A stretch of DNA of 32,530 bases from CAYMKL01 sp964390805. Lineage in GTDB: Bacteria; Chloroflexota; Anaerolineae; VGOG01. The translations under genes were made by a program, and so were the position numbers. The stretch lies in assembly GCA_964390805.1 (NCBI GenBank), contig CAYMKL010000080.1, positions 1-32,530 of the forward strand, in the 5' to 3' direction. The notes under the pieces were generated by a model that did no database searches, was not told where the DNA came from, and worked only from the letters and a program-made list of their open reading frames with translations. Shown here one piece after another: positions 7,514-14,093 of the stretch (its first letter is position 1; each line of letters begins with the position of its first letter).

Positions 7514-8576
7514 CGGCAATCTCCTCGACTCTCAGGCCGCCCAGGTCGCTCCGGCCCAGTCCGAGGGTCGTGGCCGCGCGAACGTAGGCCAGGTCATTGG
7601 GCTGCATCCCGAACAGGGTCGCCGCGAAACTATCGGCGGCCACGATGTCCGGACTGACGATGATGGTGTCCATCTTCTTCACGTCGTCCAGACTGCCGCC
7701 CGTCGGCCCATTGTCCACCAGGATGCGCACGGCGTCAACGACCGTTAGCGCAGGGCGCACGCGACTGGCCAGATCGGCGATCCGCTGCCCCAGGTTGCGG
7801 TGCATCGCGGCCCGGTCGCGGATGACGCCCATGAGGTTCTTCATGCCCAGGGTAAGCCGCGCCGAACCGTGGTGTTTGGCGATGGGCACGTCAATCACCA
7901 CGTCGGCGTTCAGCACGTCGTCGTAGATGTCGCACTGGTGCAGATCCACTCCCTGGGGGATCTCGGTGGAGACGAACTTGAACTGGGGCATGATCTCCAT
8001 CTCTCCGCCAGCCGCCACCACCTGCTCCTGGATGCCGCTGCGAACGTAGGCCTGCTCAGGACCGCTGCCGAAGGGGTAGTCCATCACCCGCACTCGGCGC
8101 GCGCCAGCCTCCAGGCAGAGCCTGACCAGGGCCGCAACGACCCAGGGGTTGGTGGTCGCCGCGTACTCGTAGGTGTGGTAGCCGACACAGATGTTGGGCT
8201 TGACGATCACGTCGTCGCCGGGGCGCACGAACTGTCCCATCCCTCCCAGCGCCGCCAGCGCCCGCTGCACCAACTCCTCAGGCTCGCCTCCCCGCGCCAC
8301 CACCAGGTCTGGATATGCCGCGGAAGGGGTCGCGGTGGGTACGCTGGTCGCCCTCGCAGTTGCAGTAGGAGCACTCGTCATGGTTGCAGTTGGGGATGGC
8401 GGGATGCGCGTTGGCCGAGGGGGTGCGGTGGGCGTGGGAGTCCCTTCGACAACCCTTCGACCCTGCTCAGGGCTTTGCTTCTGCACCCCACAGGCACTCA
8501 ATAGCCAACTGCCGGCCAACGGTCCCAGCCCTGCCGCCATCCGGCGCAGAAACTCTCTTCGGGTGATGTCTGTCAT
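7506..8576 (-). CDS. DUF362 domain protein with Tat signal and lipobox
   Basis: 356-aa exported protein. The N-terminus carries a twin-arginine motif (TRREFLRR), a hydrophobic stretch and the lipobox LLSAC, so it is probably a Tat-exported lipoprotein on the outer face of the membrane. A Thr/Pro-rich spacer of about 45 residues follows. The DUF362 domain runs from about 95 to the end, with VIVKPNICVGYHTYEYAATT, KHHGSARLTLGMKNLMGV and TIIVSPDIVAADSFAA. The domain is recurrently linked to Fe-S and anaerobic redox proteins, but its reaction is unknown. ATG 8576 is preferred: AAGGAA lies about 10 bases upstream and it begins just before the Tat motif. It overlaps the start of the polyferredoxin gene downstream, suggesting the two form one exported/membrane electron-transfer unit. 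Residues SPEQGRRVVEG after the lipobox derive from the dispersed repeat. Confidence 0.83.
   Translation of the reverse strand: MTDITRREFLRRMAAGLGPLAGSWLLSACGVQKQSPEQGRRVVEGTPTPTAPPRPTRIPPSPTATMTSAPTATARATSVPTATPSAAYPDLVVARGGEPEELVQRALAALGGMGQFVRPGDDVIVKPNICVGYHTYEYAATTNPWVVAALVRLCLEAGARRVRVMDYPFGSGPEQAYVRSGIQEQVVAAGGEMEIMPQFKFVSTEIPQGVDLHQCDIYDDVLNADVVIDVPIAKHHGSARLTLGMKNLMGVIRDRAAMHRNLGQRIADLASRVRPALTVVDAVRILVDNGPTGGSLDDVKKMDTIIVSPDIVAADSFAATLFGMQPNDLAYVRAATTLGLGRSDLGGLRVEEIAVG
8442..8473. repeat. Short dispersed CCCTTCGRC..GCTCAGG repeat inside the DUF362 gene
   Basis: One complete copy (8453-8473) plus a partial CCCTTCGACAA copy (8442-8452). On the coding strand it yields SPEQGRRVVEG between the lipobox and the Thr/Pro-rich spacer, a position where insertion should not harm folding. 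Confidence 0.65.
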
Positions 8577-8626
8577 AGTTAGCTGATTCCTTTCCAAACA
8601 GAGGATGTGAAGCTCAGCAATACATC

Positions 8627-8649
8627 ATGTGCCAACGTCGTTGGCACAT
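8627..8649. promoter_or_regulatory. 23-bp perfect dyad upstream of the DUF362 gene
   Basis: ATGTGCCAACG and CGTTGGCACAT are perfect 11-base inverted arms around a single T. The dyad lies about 50 bases upstream of the DUF362 start codon, in the gap after the TIM-barrel gene. It has the size and symmetry of a dimeric repressor operator (LacI-type operators are similar), but no T run follows on the minus strand. I infer that it controls the DUF362-polyferredoxin pair separately from the upstream genes. Confidence 0.5.
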
Positions 8650-8713
8650 CATTGCGACCTTCGCCGTAATCCTTTGATCTCAATTGCCAGGATTGCTGCC
8701 ATGACGCAGGACA

Positions 8714-9562
8714 TCAACTGAACGCCGATACTGCGCGATAAGAAGTTGGATGCGGTGCTGACAAGTAATCGAGCAGCAGGGTCCTGGTGGTCAGGGCCTC
8801 GACATAGTCATCCAGTTCAATGGTCCACCAAGTGCACTGGGTAGCCAGCAAGCGGTCAACGATTGGCCCGAGGATGGTCATGTCCTGGGGAGGACGATGC
8901 CGGTCAGTTTCTCGCCCGTACATGTGCACCTCGTAAATCCGGTCGGCGATCATCTCCACGAAATCGAGGGCGGTTAGCTCGCCGCTCTGGACGCGTTGGC
9001 ACGAAACCGCATGTCCGATATCCAAGGTGATCATCGCCCCGGATGCCCTGGCCCAGGCGGCAACATTCTCAGGGTGACTAGTAAGACCTCGGCGCAGGTT
9101 CTCCAGGCAGATGGTGATGCCCAGGCCCCGAGCATGTTGCACCAGCCCCGCGAGGTTCTCCACAACTCTGCCGGGGACGATCGGCTCCTTCCAGTTAAGG
9201 CCCACGTGGAAGGTGATCACCTGCTCCCCCCGACCATGCATGGCTTCCAGCATTGCCGTGTGGACGCGCATGGCACGCTCGGCGATAACGGGGTCTGGGT
9301 GTCCGATTTCATGGTCGGGAAAGAAGCCGTGGTAGCGCACGGGTATGCCTGCCTTGAGGAACGGGTCTACGTGCTTGGAAAGCAGGTCGAGTGCTTCAGG
9401 GCCAGGCGTATACTCCAGCGCAAACCCGTGCTCCGCGATCCAACGAAACCGGTCGGGATATGTGTGCCACCTGGCGGAAAGAGCGATGGTCAGGGGCCGG
9501 GGCGGTGTCTGACCCGAGTAGTTGCCCCTCTCTATTCGATTCTCTAACCTCTCAAGGTTCAT
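8714..9562 (-). CDS. Sugar phosphate isomerase/epimerase-like TIM-barrel protein
   Basis: 282-aa cytoplasmic protein of the AP-endonuclease-2/xylose-isomerase-like TIM-barrel superfamily. Barrel strands with potential metal ligands are visible in order: ITFHVG (about 117), ICLENLR (about 153), ITLDIGHA (about 179), YEVHMYG (about 210) and WTIELDD (about 246). These match the Glu/Asp/His metal centre of the superfamily, so it probably isomerises, epimerises or cleaves a small polar metabolite; the substrate cannot be told from sequence. Its ATG overlaps the stop of the AsnC-domain gene by 4 bases (ATGA), so it is translationally coupled and probably functionally linked to that gene. Relation to the surrounding Fe-S genes is unclear. 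Confidence 0.75.
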   Translation of the reverse strand: MNLERLENRIERGNYSGQTPPRPLTIALSARWHTYPDRFRWIAEHGFALEYTPGPEALDLLSKHVDPFLKAGIPVRYHGFFPDHEIGHPDPVIAERAMRVHTAMLEAMHGRGEQVITFHVGLNWKEPIVPGRVVENLAGLVQHARGLGITICLENLRRGLTSHPENVAAWARASGAMITLDIGHAVSCQRVQSGELTALDFVEMIADRIYEVHMYGRETDRHRPPQDMTILGPIVDRLLATQCTWWTIELDDYVEALTTRTLLLDYLSAPHPTSYRAVSAFS

Positions 9563-9789
9563 ATAACCACGCAGGTGAGAGTATAGTCAAGGCCATCTAT
9601 CACTTGGATCTCGTTGAGGACTAACTCCCCCAGTGCAGCGGTGTCTGGAACCTCGATCAAGGCGATCACGTCGTGGGGCCCCGTGACGTTGTGGGCGCTC
9701 TTGACACCCTCGATGGCCGACAGGGCCTCGACCACGTCCTCGCCCATGCCCGCCTCCACGTTTGCCAGAATGTAGGCTTTGATACTCAT
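9559..9789 (-). CDS. Stand-alone Lrp/AsnC ligand-binding (RAM/SAM) domain protein
   Basis: 76-aa protein with only the beta-alpha-beta-beta-alpha-beta effector domain of Lrp/AsnC regulators and no DNA-binding helix-turn-helix. Visible family features are the N-terminal strand IKAYILANVEAG, the helix EDVVEALSAIEGV, and the GPHDVIALIEV strand-turn that shapes the amino-acid pocket. It ends with a strand TYTLTCVVI-type segment (DYTLTCVVI). Stand-alone versions form multimers and are thought to sense small ligands or modulate partners. ATG 9789 is chosen because AAGGAGAG precedes it and the domain starts at once. It lies 17 bases after the Fe-S gene and overlaps the TIM-barrel gene. Confidence 0.82.
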   Translation of the reverse strand: MSIKAYILANVEAGMGEDVVEALSAIEGVKSAHNVTGPHDVIALIEVPDTAALGELVLNEIQVIDGLDYTLTCVVI

Positions 9790-9806
9790 CGTTTCTCTCC
9801 TTTCGT

Positions 9807-10889
9807 TTACAGAACGTCCGATATCGAGATGCCGCGCCCTCGGGCGCGTTGCACCATCCACTCTTTGATGTCGGCCGGCGGCGGGGGAACCTCGCCCCCG
9901 GGCCGTCGTTCCAGATACAGCGCTTCAGTGGGGCAGACCGTGGCGCACAGCCCGCAGCCCACGCAGCGGGCATAGTCTACCACGCAGATGTCATCCGGCA
10001 CGGAGAGGGCCCCGAACTGGCAGCGCTCGAGGCAATCGCCGCAGCCGGAGCACATCGCGGCGTCCACGACGGTGTGGAAGTCGGAGCGAACGGCGGTGGT
10101 GGGGACGCCGAACTCGGCCACGCTGCGCAGTATTCCGCAGCAGCAGGTGCAGCAGTTGCAGATGTAGTAGTGCCCGTCGCGGTAGTTGCCGGTGGAGTGC
10201 ACCAGTCCGTCTTCCTCGGTCTCATGTAGGATGCGCAGCGCCTCCTCTTTGGTGATGGCTCGGTCTACCTTGCTACGGTCGAACGCGCCCTCAATCGGCG
10301 CGAAGATCAGGCAGTTCTCGATGGGGCGGTCGCACCCTTTGCCGACCAGCTTCTGCTGGACGCGGCAGAGGCAGTCGCGCACGCCCCACGATTTGGCGTT
10401 TTTCAACAGTTCGGTGGCATGCTCGTAGGGGAAGATCTCCAGGTCAACACGAATCGCCTCTCCGACGGGGATTACGCGGTGGACGGCAGGCGCCTCGCGA
10501 ACGATGCTCCCGCCCCGCGTCTCCTGGATGTACTGCTCGAATAGCTCCGCCAGTTCCGCATCCATGCGGGGCAACTGTTCCTCGTAGATGCCGACAGCGA
10601 AAGGCATCAGTCCGAAAAGGAGTTGACCTTTCCCTTTCTTGATGCGGATCTGGCCCTTACGGGCCATCCCTTTGAGCCTGCGATAGGCCGCATCGGCGTC
10701 CACTCCCGCGCGGGCGGCGATGTCGGCGGCCGGCTCGCGGGTCAGGCGCATCACGCTGGCCAGCGCCGCCTCCTCAGGCATGAAGATCTTGGCCAGCAGC
10801 CGCAGCTCTGCACCGCTTTCGGTGGCGGGAAAGCCATTGGGGGTAGCGTCCAGTCGTTGGGCCAATCTGCGGTAGATGTCCTCAGTCAT
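9807..10889 (-). CDS. Dicluster Fe-S protein with CNCCxCCC cysteine cluster and winged-helix-like N-terminus
   Basis: 360 aa, probably cytoplasmic. The N-terminal region (about 25-90) looks like a winged helix (VMRLTREPAADIAARAGVD then RRLKGMARKGQI). The middle holds CLC at 173-175 with Cys186 and Cys193, then a dense cysteine run CNCCTCCC at 244-251. The C-terminus has two ferredoxin motifs, CSGCGDCLERC (280-290) and CVGCGLCATVCP (309-320). It shares the CxC...C...C, EALR/H..E.GLVH and CNCCxCCC order with the protein at 12130-12945, so the two are paralogues flanking hypBA. The function of this arrangement is not established; metal-cluster delivery or electron transfer is plausible. ATG 10889 is preceded by AAGGAG/GAGG. 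Confidence 0.75.
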   Translation of the reverse strand: MTEDIYRRLAQRLDATPNGFPATESGAELRLLAKIFMPEEAALASVMRLTREPAADIAARAGVDADAAYRRLKGMARKGQIRIKKGKGQLLFGLMPFAVGIYEEQLPRMDAELAELFEQYIQETRGGSIVREAPAVHRVIPVGEAIRVDLEIFPYEHATELLKNAKSWGVRDCLCRVQQKLVGKGCDRPIENCLIFAPIEGAFDRSKVDRAITKEEALRILHETEEDGLVHSTGNYRDGHYYICNCCTCCCGILRSVAEFGVPTTAVRSDFHTVVDAAMCSGCGDCLERCQFGALSVPDDICVVDYARCVGCGLCATVCPTEALYLERRPGGEVPPPPADIKEWMVQRARGRGISISDVL

Positions 10890-10921
10890 TCCTCGTTCTC
10901 CTTTTCTCTAATGTCAACTCA

Positions 10922-10985
10922 AGACCTCGGAGGTTTACGCCAGTGCCTTTGCTGGCGGAATCACGTCTGCAAACCTCCGAGGTCT
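10922..10985. repeat. REP-like stem-loop (paired AGACCTCGGAGGTTT arms)
   Basis: AGACCTCGGAGGTTT (10922-10936) and its exact complement AAACCTCCGAGGTCT (10971-10985) enclose a second inverted pair, CGCCAG (10938-10943) and CTGGCG (10952-10957). The element lies between hypA and the downstream Fe-S gene. It belongs to the family clustered around the tyrosine transposase at 13471-14079, so it is probably a mobilised REP element that may also modulate the operon mRNA. Confidence 0.8.
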
Positions 10986-11028
10986 GGGCCGCTCTCTTAA
11001 GTTGATACTTTGATCGCCTTTTCCTCGT

Positions 11029-11409
11029 TTATGTAGGTGCAGCCTCCACCCCAAGACTCACCATGTCAAAGCCAGTACCGCCGGTGACGCGGAGGTTATT
11101 GCTGCCACACTCACAACCTCGGGCCAGGGCTTGCACCATTACCGCCCGGGGCTGCTCAGCCATCCACTCACTCAGGTCGGCTTGCCGCCCGCAATCCAGG
11201 CACGTCATCTCAATGGGCACGGTCTCGAAGTGCAGCGTGGCTCCCTCAGCCAGGGTGCCCTTGCTGAGATACTCGAAATAGAACTCCACCGATTCGGGGA
11301 CGACGAGCGACATCCTGCCCACCCGCAAGTAGATGTCGGTGATGCGTTGGCCTTTGGCGTGTCCCAGAGCCATGTTCAGCATCGCCTCGGTTATGGACGC
11401 TTCGTGCAT
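11029..11409 (-). CDS. hypA: Hydrogenase nickel-insertion zinc protein HypA
   Basis: 126 aa, slightly longer than the usual 113-118. HypA passes nickel, with HypB, to the large subunit of [NiFe]-hydrogenase in the cytoplasm. The start MHEASITEAM supplies the essential Met-His-Glu nickel site at His2; ATG 11409 is therefore chosen over an upstream in-frame ATG. The zinc domain has CLDC at 70-73, but the second pair reads CEC (99-101) instead of CxxC. This is unusual and might alter zinc-site geometry, though four cysteines remain. The gene overlaps the 3' end of hypB by about 19 bases, as expected for a coupled hypBA pair. No hydrogenase structural genes or hypCDEF are in the window. Confidence 0.88.
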   Translation of the reverse strand: MHEASITEAMLNMALGHAKGQRITDIYLRVGRMSLVVPESVEFYFEYLSKGTLAEGATLHFETVPIEMTCLDCGRQADLSEWMAEQPRAVMVQALARGCECGSNNLRVTGGTGFDMVSLGVEAAPT

Positions 11410-12071
11410 CGGGACTCCCGTTTCTCGGTCAATTTTTCCCGTATCCAATCCACCCATCCATCGAGACCCCGACCTGTGAGGGCAGAAACCTCAAACACTG
11501 CCAGGCCGGGGTTGATCTGGAGAGCGTTCTCGCGCAGCACAGATACTTTGGCCGGGACGTAAGGCTCAAGATCAATCTTGTTGATGACCACCGCCTGGGC
11601 TGTGGCAAAGGCTATCGGGTACTTGAGCGGCTTGTCGTCGCCCTCGGGCAGGCTGGCGACCACGACCTTGGCGTCCTCGCCCAGGTCCCAGCCGGTGGGG
11701 CACAGCAGATTGCCAACGTTCTCGATGATGACCACGTCAGCGTCCTCCACGTCCAGTTGTTCCAGGGCCGCCTGGATCATGCGCGCCTCCAGGTGGCATC
11801 CGCCATCAGTATTGATCTGCACCACCGGCACGCCGGCGGCGCCGATGCGCTCGGCGTCCAGGCTGGTGGTGGGATCGCCCTCGATGACCGACAGGCGCAG
11901 CTCACCGTGCAGCTTTTCGATGGTGCGTTCCAGCAGCGTGGTCTTGCCAGCCCCCGGCGAGGCGATGGTGTTCAGCACCAACACGTCCTGCCGCCCGAAC
12001 TTCTGCCGCAGGGCATCAGCCAACAGCGCATTGGCTTCGGTGACACTTCTCAACACAGGGATTTTGACCAT
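11391..12071 (-). CDS. hypB: Hydrogenase nickel-incorporation GTPase HypB
   Basis: 226-aa SIMIBI-class GTPase that drives nickel delivery to [NiFe]-hydrogenase. Visible elements: P-loop ASPGAGKTTLLE (37-48), EGDPTTSLDAERI, the metal-binding NTDGGCHLEARMI, IENVGNLLCPTGWDLGE, and the guanine-specificity motif NKIDL. The N-terminus begins MVKIPVLRSV and lacks the His-rich or CxxCGC nickel-storage extension of many HypB proteins, so it resembles minimal forms. ATG 12071 is preceded by GAGGTG. It overlaps hypA downstream and follows a Fe-S gene across about 58 bases of TTTTCGATT repeats. Confidence 0.93.
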   Translation of the reverse strand: MVKIPVLRSVTEANALLADALRQKFGRQDVLVLNTIASPGAGKTTLLERTIEKLHGELRLSVIEGDPTTSLDAERIGAAGVPVVQINTDGGCHLEARMIQAALEQLDVEDADVVIIENVGNLLCPTGWDLGEDAKVVVASLPEGDDKPLKYPIAFATAQAVVINKIDLEPYVPAKVSVLRENALQINPGLAVFEVSALTGRGLDGWVDWIREKLTEKRESRCTKRP

Positions 12072-12078
12072 TTGCACC

Positions 12079-12127
12079 TCGATTTTCGATTGCCGATTTT
12101 CGATCTTCGATTCAGAAATCGAAAATC
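12079..12127. repeat. TTTTCGATT repeat cluster with small hairpin
   Basis: Three to four GATTTTCGATT-like units lie between the Fe-S gene and hypB. GATTTTCGAT near 12092 can pair with ATCGAAAATC near 12117. It is a low-complexity intergenic repeat with no T run on the minus strand; effect on expression is unknown. Confidence 0.5.
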
Positions 12128-12129
12128 CT

Positions 12130-12945
12130 TTATGTAACATCAACCAGCAGAGACAGCCGGCTGATGGATTCTTCCACGAACTGGTCATTGCCGATAGTGA
12201 TTTCGATGGCCTGCTCAGGGCAGACCTCCACACAACGACCGCAACCCCGACACTCGTCGTTTATAGCTGCCCGGCCATTGACCAGATGGATGGCGTCAAC
12301 AAAGCACACGCTCTCGGTACAGGTTCCACAGCCCACGCACCGCTCGGTCACGGTCACCCTCACACCGGGCATTCTCGTGGTTTTAGCGCCGATCTGGGGA
12401 GCAACGTGAGGCAGCACACGCCAAAGACAACAGCAAGGACAGCAGTTGCAGATCGTCAACAGCTTGTCGCCTGGGCCGATGCCAAGCCATATCGTATCGA
12501 GCTTGTTGCGGCCAACCAGGTGAACCAGGCCCGCTTCCCGGCAGCGTCTCACGTGCTCCAGCGCTTCCGCTTTCGTCACGCGGCGTCCAAGCCGGGGATT
12601 GATCCCCTTGGCCGCCTCGCCCAGAAACAGACAGCCCAGATCAATGGGGTAATCCTCGCACGTCATGGAATCGCGGCAGATGCAGAAGTTCATGATCCAG
12701 TGATAGGCGGCCTTCTCGATAAAATGCTCCACCACCTGTGAGGGCAGGACCATCTCGCCTGGATTATCGAGTGCCTGGTTGACTGGAATCACTTGATCCT
12801 GAGGCAGATAGATGATATCGTCCCCCTCAAAGAGCAGGCGATCTGTGATTTTGCCGACGACGGGTATCCGCGTCAGCCTGGCCAGGCGAAAGCGGTGCGG
12901 AAATATTCTTTGTATGAGTTTGACGAACCAGATGGGTTGACTCAT
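12130..12945 (-). CDS. Dicluster Fe-S protein with CNCCxCCC cysteine cluster
   Basis: 271 aa, paralogous to the protein at 9807-10889. Motif order: FCICRDSMTC (Cys88, 90, 96) and Cys105, then EALEHVRRCREAGLVHLV, CNCCPCCC at 166-173, and ferredoxin motifs CVGCGTCTESVC and CRGCGRCVEVCP. It lacks the winged-helix-like N-terminus and starts with a basic, possibly membrane-proximal segment (IWFVKLIQRIFPHRFRLARL). It is the first large gene of the hypBA cluster, so it may serve nickel-enzyme maturation or electron supply; that is inference from context. ATG 12945 fits the start of the conserved region, but its ribosome site is weak. Confidence 0.75.
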   Translation of the reverse strand: MSQPIWFVKLIQRIFPHRFRLARLTRIPVVGKITDRLLFEGDDIIYLPQDQVIPVNQALDNPGEMVLPSQVVEHFIEKAAYHWIMNFCICRDSMTCEDYPIDLGCLFLGEAAKGINPRLGRRVTKAEALEHVRRCREAGLVHLVGRNKLDTIWLGIGPGDKLLTICNCCPCCCLWRVLPHVAPQIGAKTTRMPGVRVTVTERCVGCGTCTESVCFVDAIHLVNGRAAINDECRGCGRCVEVCPEQAIEITIGNDQFVEESISRLSLLVDVT

Positions 12946-12958
12946 GGTGACACCAGGA

Positions 12959-13105
12959 TCACTGATTCACTACATAGTGTGAATTGCGCCAGCTTGCCTC
13001 TTCATCAGTCCTTTCCTCTCGCTGTCGTGTCGCTCGTTCGCTTAACACGAAACCGAAAATCGTCCCAATGATTGTGCCGATGACACCGAAGATTGCTTCG
13101 GACAT
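12959..13105 (-). CDS. Small membrane protein, 48 aa
   Basis: Not recognised as a named family. The frame starts MSEAIFGVIGTIIGTIFGFV, a single glycine-spaced transmembrane helix, followed by a charged tail LSERATRQREERTDEEASWR. ATG 13105 has a near-ideal AGGAAGGAG site 8 bases upstream, the main evidence that it is real. It lies just upstream of, and in the same direction as, the Fe-S gene at 12945, with a 13-bp gap. It could therefore be the first gene of the redox operon, perhaps anchoring or modulating a partner. Confidence 0.55.
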   Translation of the reverse strand: MSEAIFGVIGTIIGTIFGFVLSERATRQREERTDEEASWRNSHYVVNQ

Positions 13106-13264
13106 GCCAATTACTCCTTCCTCGGCCTCATAGTTTTTCCGGGTTATGACCTACATGTGAGTAGTGACAGATAACATGACACAAGCGAAACTTGTTCGCC
13201 TAATACAAAGTAGTTCGACTGAGAACTGCCGTATCTCCTTCAACATCCTATCCGTGATACCCCA

Positions 13265-13342
13265 CTACTTCGCCGCCTCATCTCTCGCCATCTGGCGGAT
13301 AGCCTGGACCAAGCTTTCGGCGAGTGTGGGGTTAGGATTCAT
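13265..13342 (-). CDS. Possible 25-aa peptide
   Basis: Short frame beginning MNPNPTLAESLVQAIRQMAR and ending AAK. AGGAG lies 6 bases before the ATG. It is amphipathic and could be a real micropeptide or the amputated N-terminus of a larger gene. No family recognised; low confidence. Confidence 0.25.
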   Translation of the reverse strand: MNPNPTLAESLVQAIRQMARDEAAK

Positions 13343-13364
13343 CGGTGGCTCCTATCCTCCGCCC

Positions 13365-13463
13365 AGACCTCCGAGGTTTCCCCTATGTGCTCGCGATTCC
13401 CCTCTCCTGATCCCTCTTTGTCATGACGTCACCCCGAACCTGGCGGCTAAACCTCGGAGGTCT
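13365..13463. repeat. REP-like inverted pair beside the tyrosine transposase gene
   Basis: AGACCTCCGAGGTTT (13365-13379) and AAACCTCGGAGGTCT (13449-13463) are exact inverted copies about 70 bases apart. They end a few bases beyond the 3' end of the transposase gene, the typical position of REPs around REP-associated transposases. Confidence 0.8.
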
Positions 13464-13470
13464 TTGTTCC

Positions 13471-14079
13471 TCAATCAACCAGAAGGTGAGCAATGAACTC
13501 TTCGTCACCCTTACAATAAGATGCCACGAACTCCTGGTATGCTCTTCGCGTTGGAAACTGTGACAGTACAATTCCAGGATCTGGCAATGTGCCCTTGCGC
13601 AAGCCAACGTACTCACGGTAACTGGAGAATTCCCAATCCTCAGGCCACTCTACCAATCTTGCTGTCACAGGATTCAAGTGGATGTAGCGCGACAGATGCA
13701 GTAGATATTCATTACCATCTACATGCACAGCCTGAAACGGTCCCTGAAAGAGCACGCCAACACGTTGATAGCGCTTGTTCATGGCTTTTGTGTACGAAAC
13801 AGATAGGCGCATCATTTCAGTTGAGACGCTTGAGACCTCCCAGGCTTCTGAGGTTTTGGGAACCTCGGATGTCTGTTGGATGCCTATCAGCAGGTGACAG
13901 TGGTTGGGCATCAAACAATAGGCAACAACAACGACGTCATTGGGGATCAGATACTCCCGCACGCGCCGTAGAAAGAACAAGTAGTTTTCACGTTCAAAGA
14001 AGATGCTCTGCAGGTTGTTCCCTCGGTTGTAGATATGGTAGTATTCCCCCGCATAGAACTTGATTGCACGTCGTGGCAT
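13471..14079 (-). CDS. REP-associated tyrosine transposase (Y1/HUH, IS200-like RAYT)
   Basis: 202-aa single-domain HUH transposase. RAYTs nick and join single-stranded DNA at palindromic REP elements. Motifs: N-terminal YYHIYNRGNN, the HUH pair in CLMPNHCHLLI (His60 and His62), the catalytic-Tyr helix SYTKAMNKRYQ followed by GVLFQGPF, and SRYIHLNPVTARLV. The first ATG (14079) is strongly supported by AGGAGG about 6 bases upstream. REP palindromes lie just 5' and 3' of the gene, as expected for a RAYT. Residues 69-82 (QTSEVPKTSEAWEV) are translated from a REP-like sequence inserted in-frame, unusual for this family. No second ORF or IS ends are seen, so it is a domesticated-type RAYT rather than an autonomous IS. 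Confidence 0.9.
   Translation of the reverse strand: MPRRAIKFYAGEYYHIYNRGNNLQSIFFERENYLFFLRRVREYLIPNDVVVVAYCLMPNHCHLLIGIQQTSEVPKTSEAWEVSSVSTEMMRLSVSYTKAMNKRYQRVGVLFQGPFQAVHVDGNEYLLHLSRYIHLNPVTARLVEWPEDWEFSSYREYVGLRKGTLPDPGIVLSQFPTRRAYQEFVASYCKGDEEFIAHLLVD
13833..13874. repeat. Degenerate REP copy inside the transposase gene
   Basis: AGACCTCC..GGCTT and AACCTCGGATGTCT form an imperfect version of the flanking REP pair. It is read in-frame directly after the HUH motif, adding about 14 residues to the protein. Confidence 0.65.
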
Positions 14080-14093
14080 AGTGTCCTCCTGTA

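Noticed and set aside
8642..8656. Sigma54-like TGGCAC...TTGC element
   Set aside because: The distance between GG and GC is one base short of the -24/-12 requirement, and it points into a region with no plus-strand gene. It is better explained as part of the 23-bp dyad.
11578..12741. Long plus-strand open frame opposite hypB and the Fe-S gene
   Set aside because: Opposes two clearly conserved genes and has a low-complexity, Ser-rich translation without recognisable domains.
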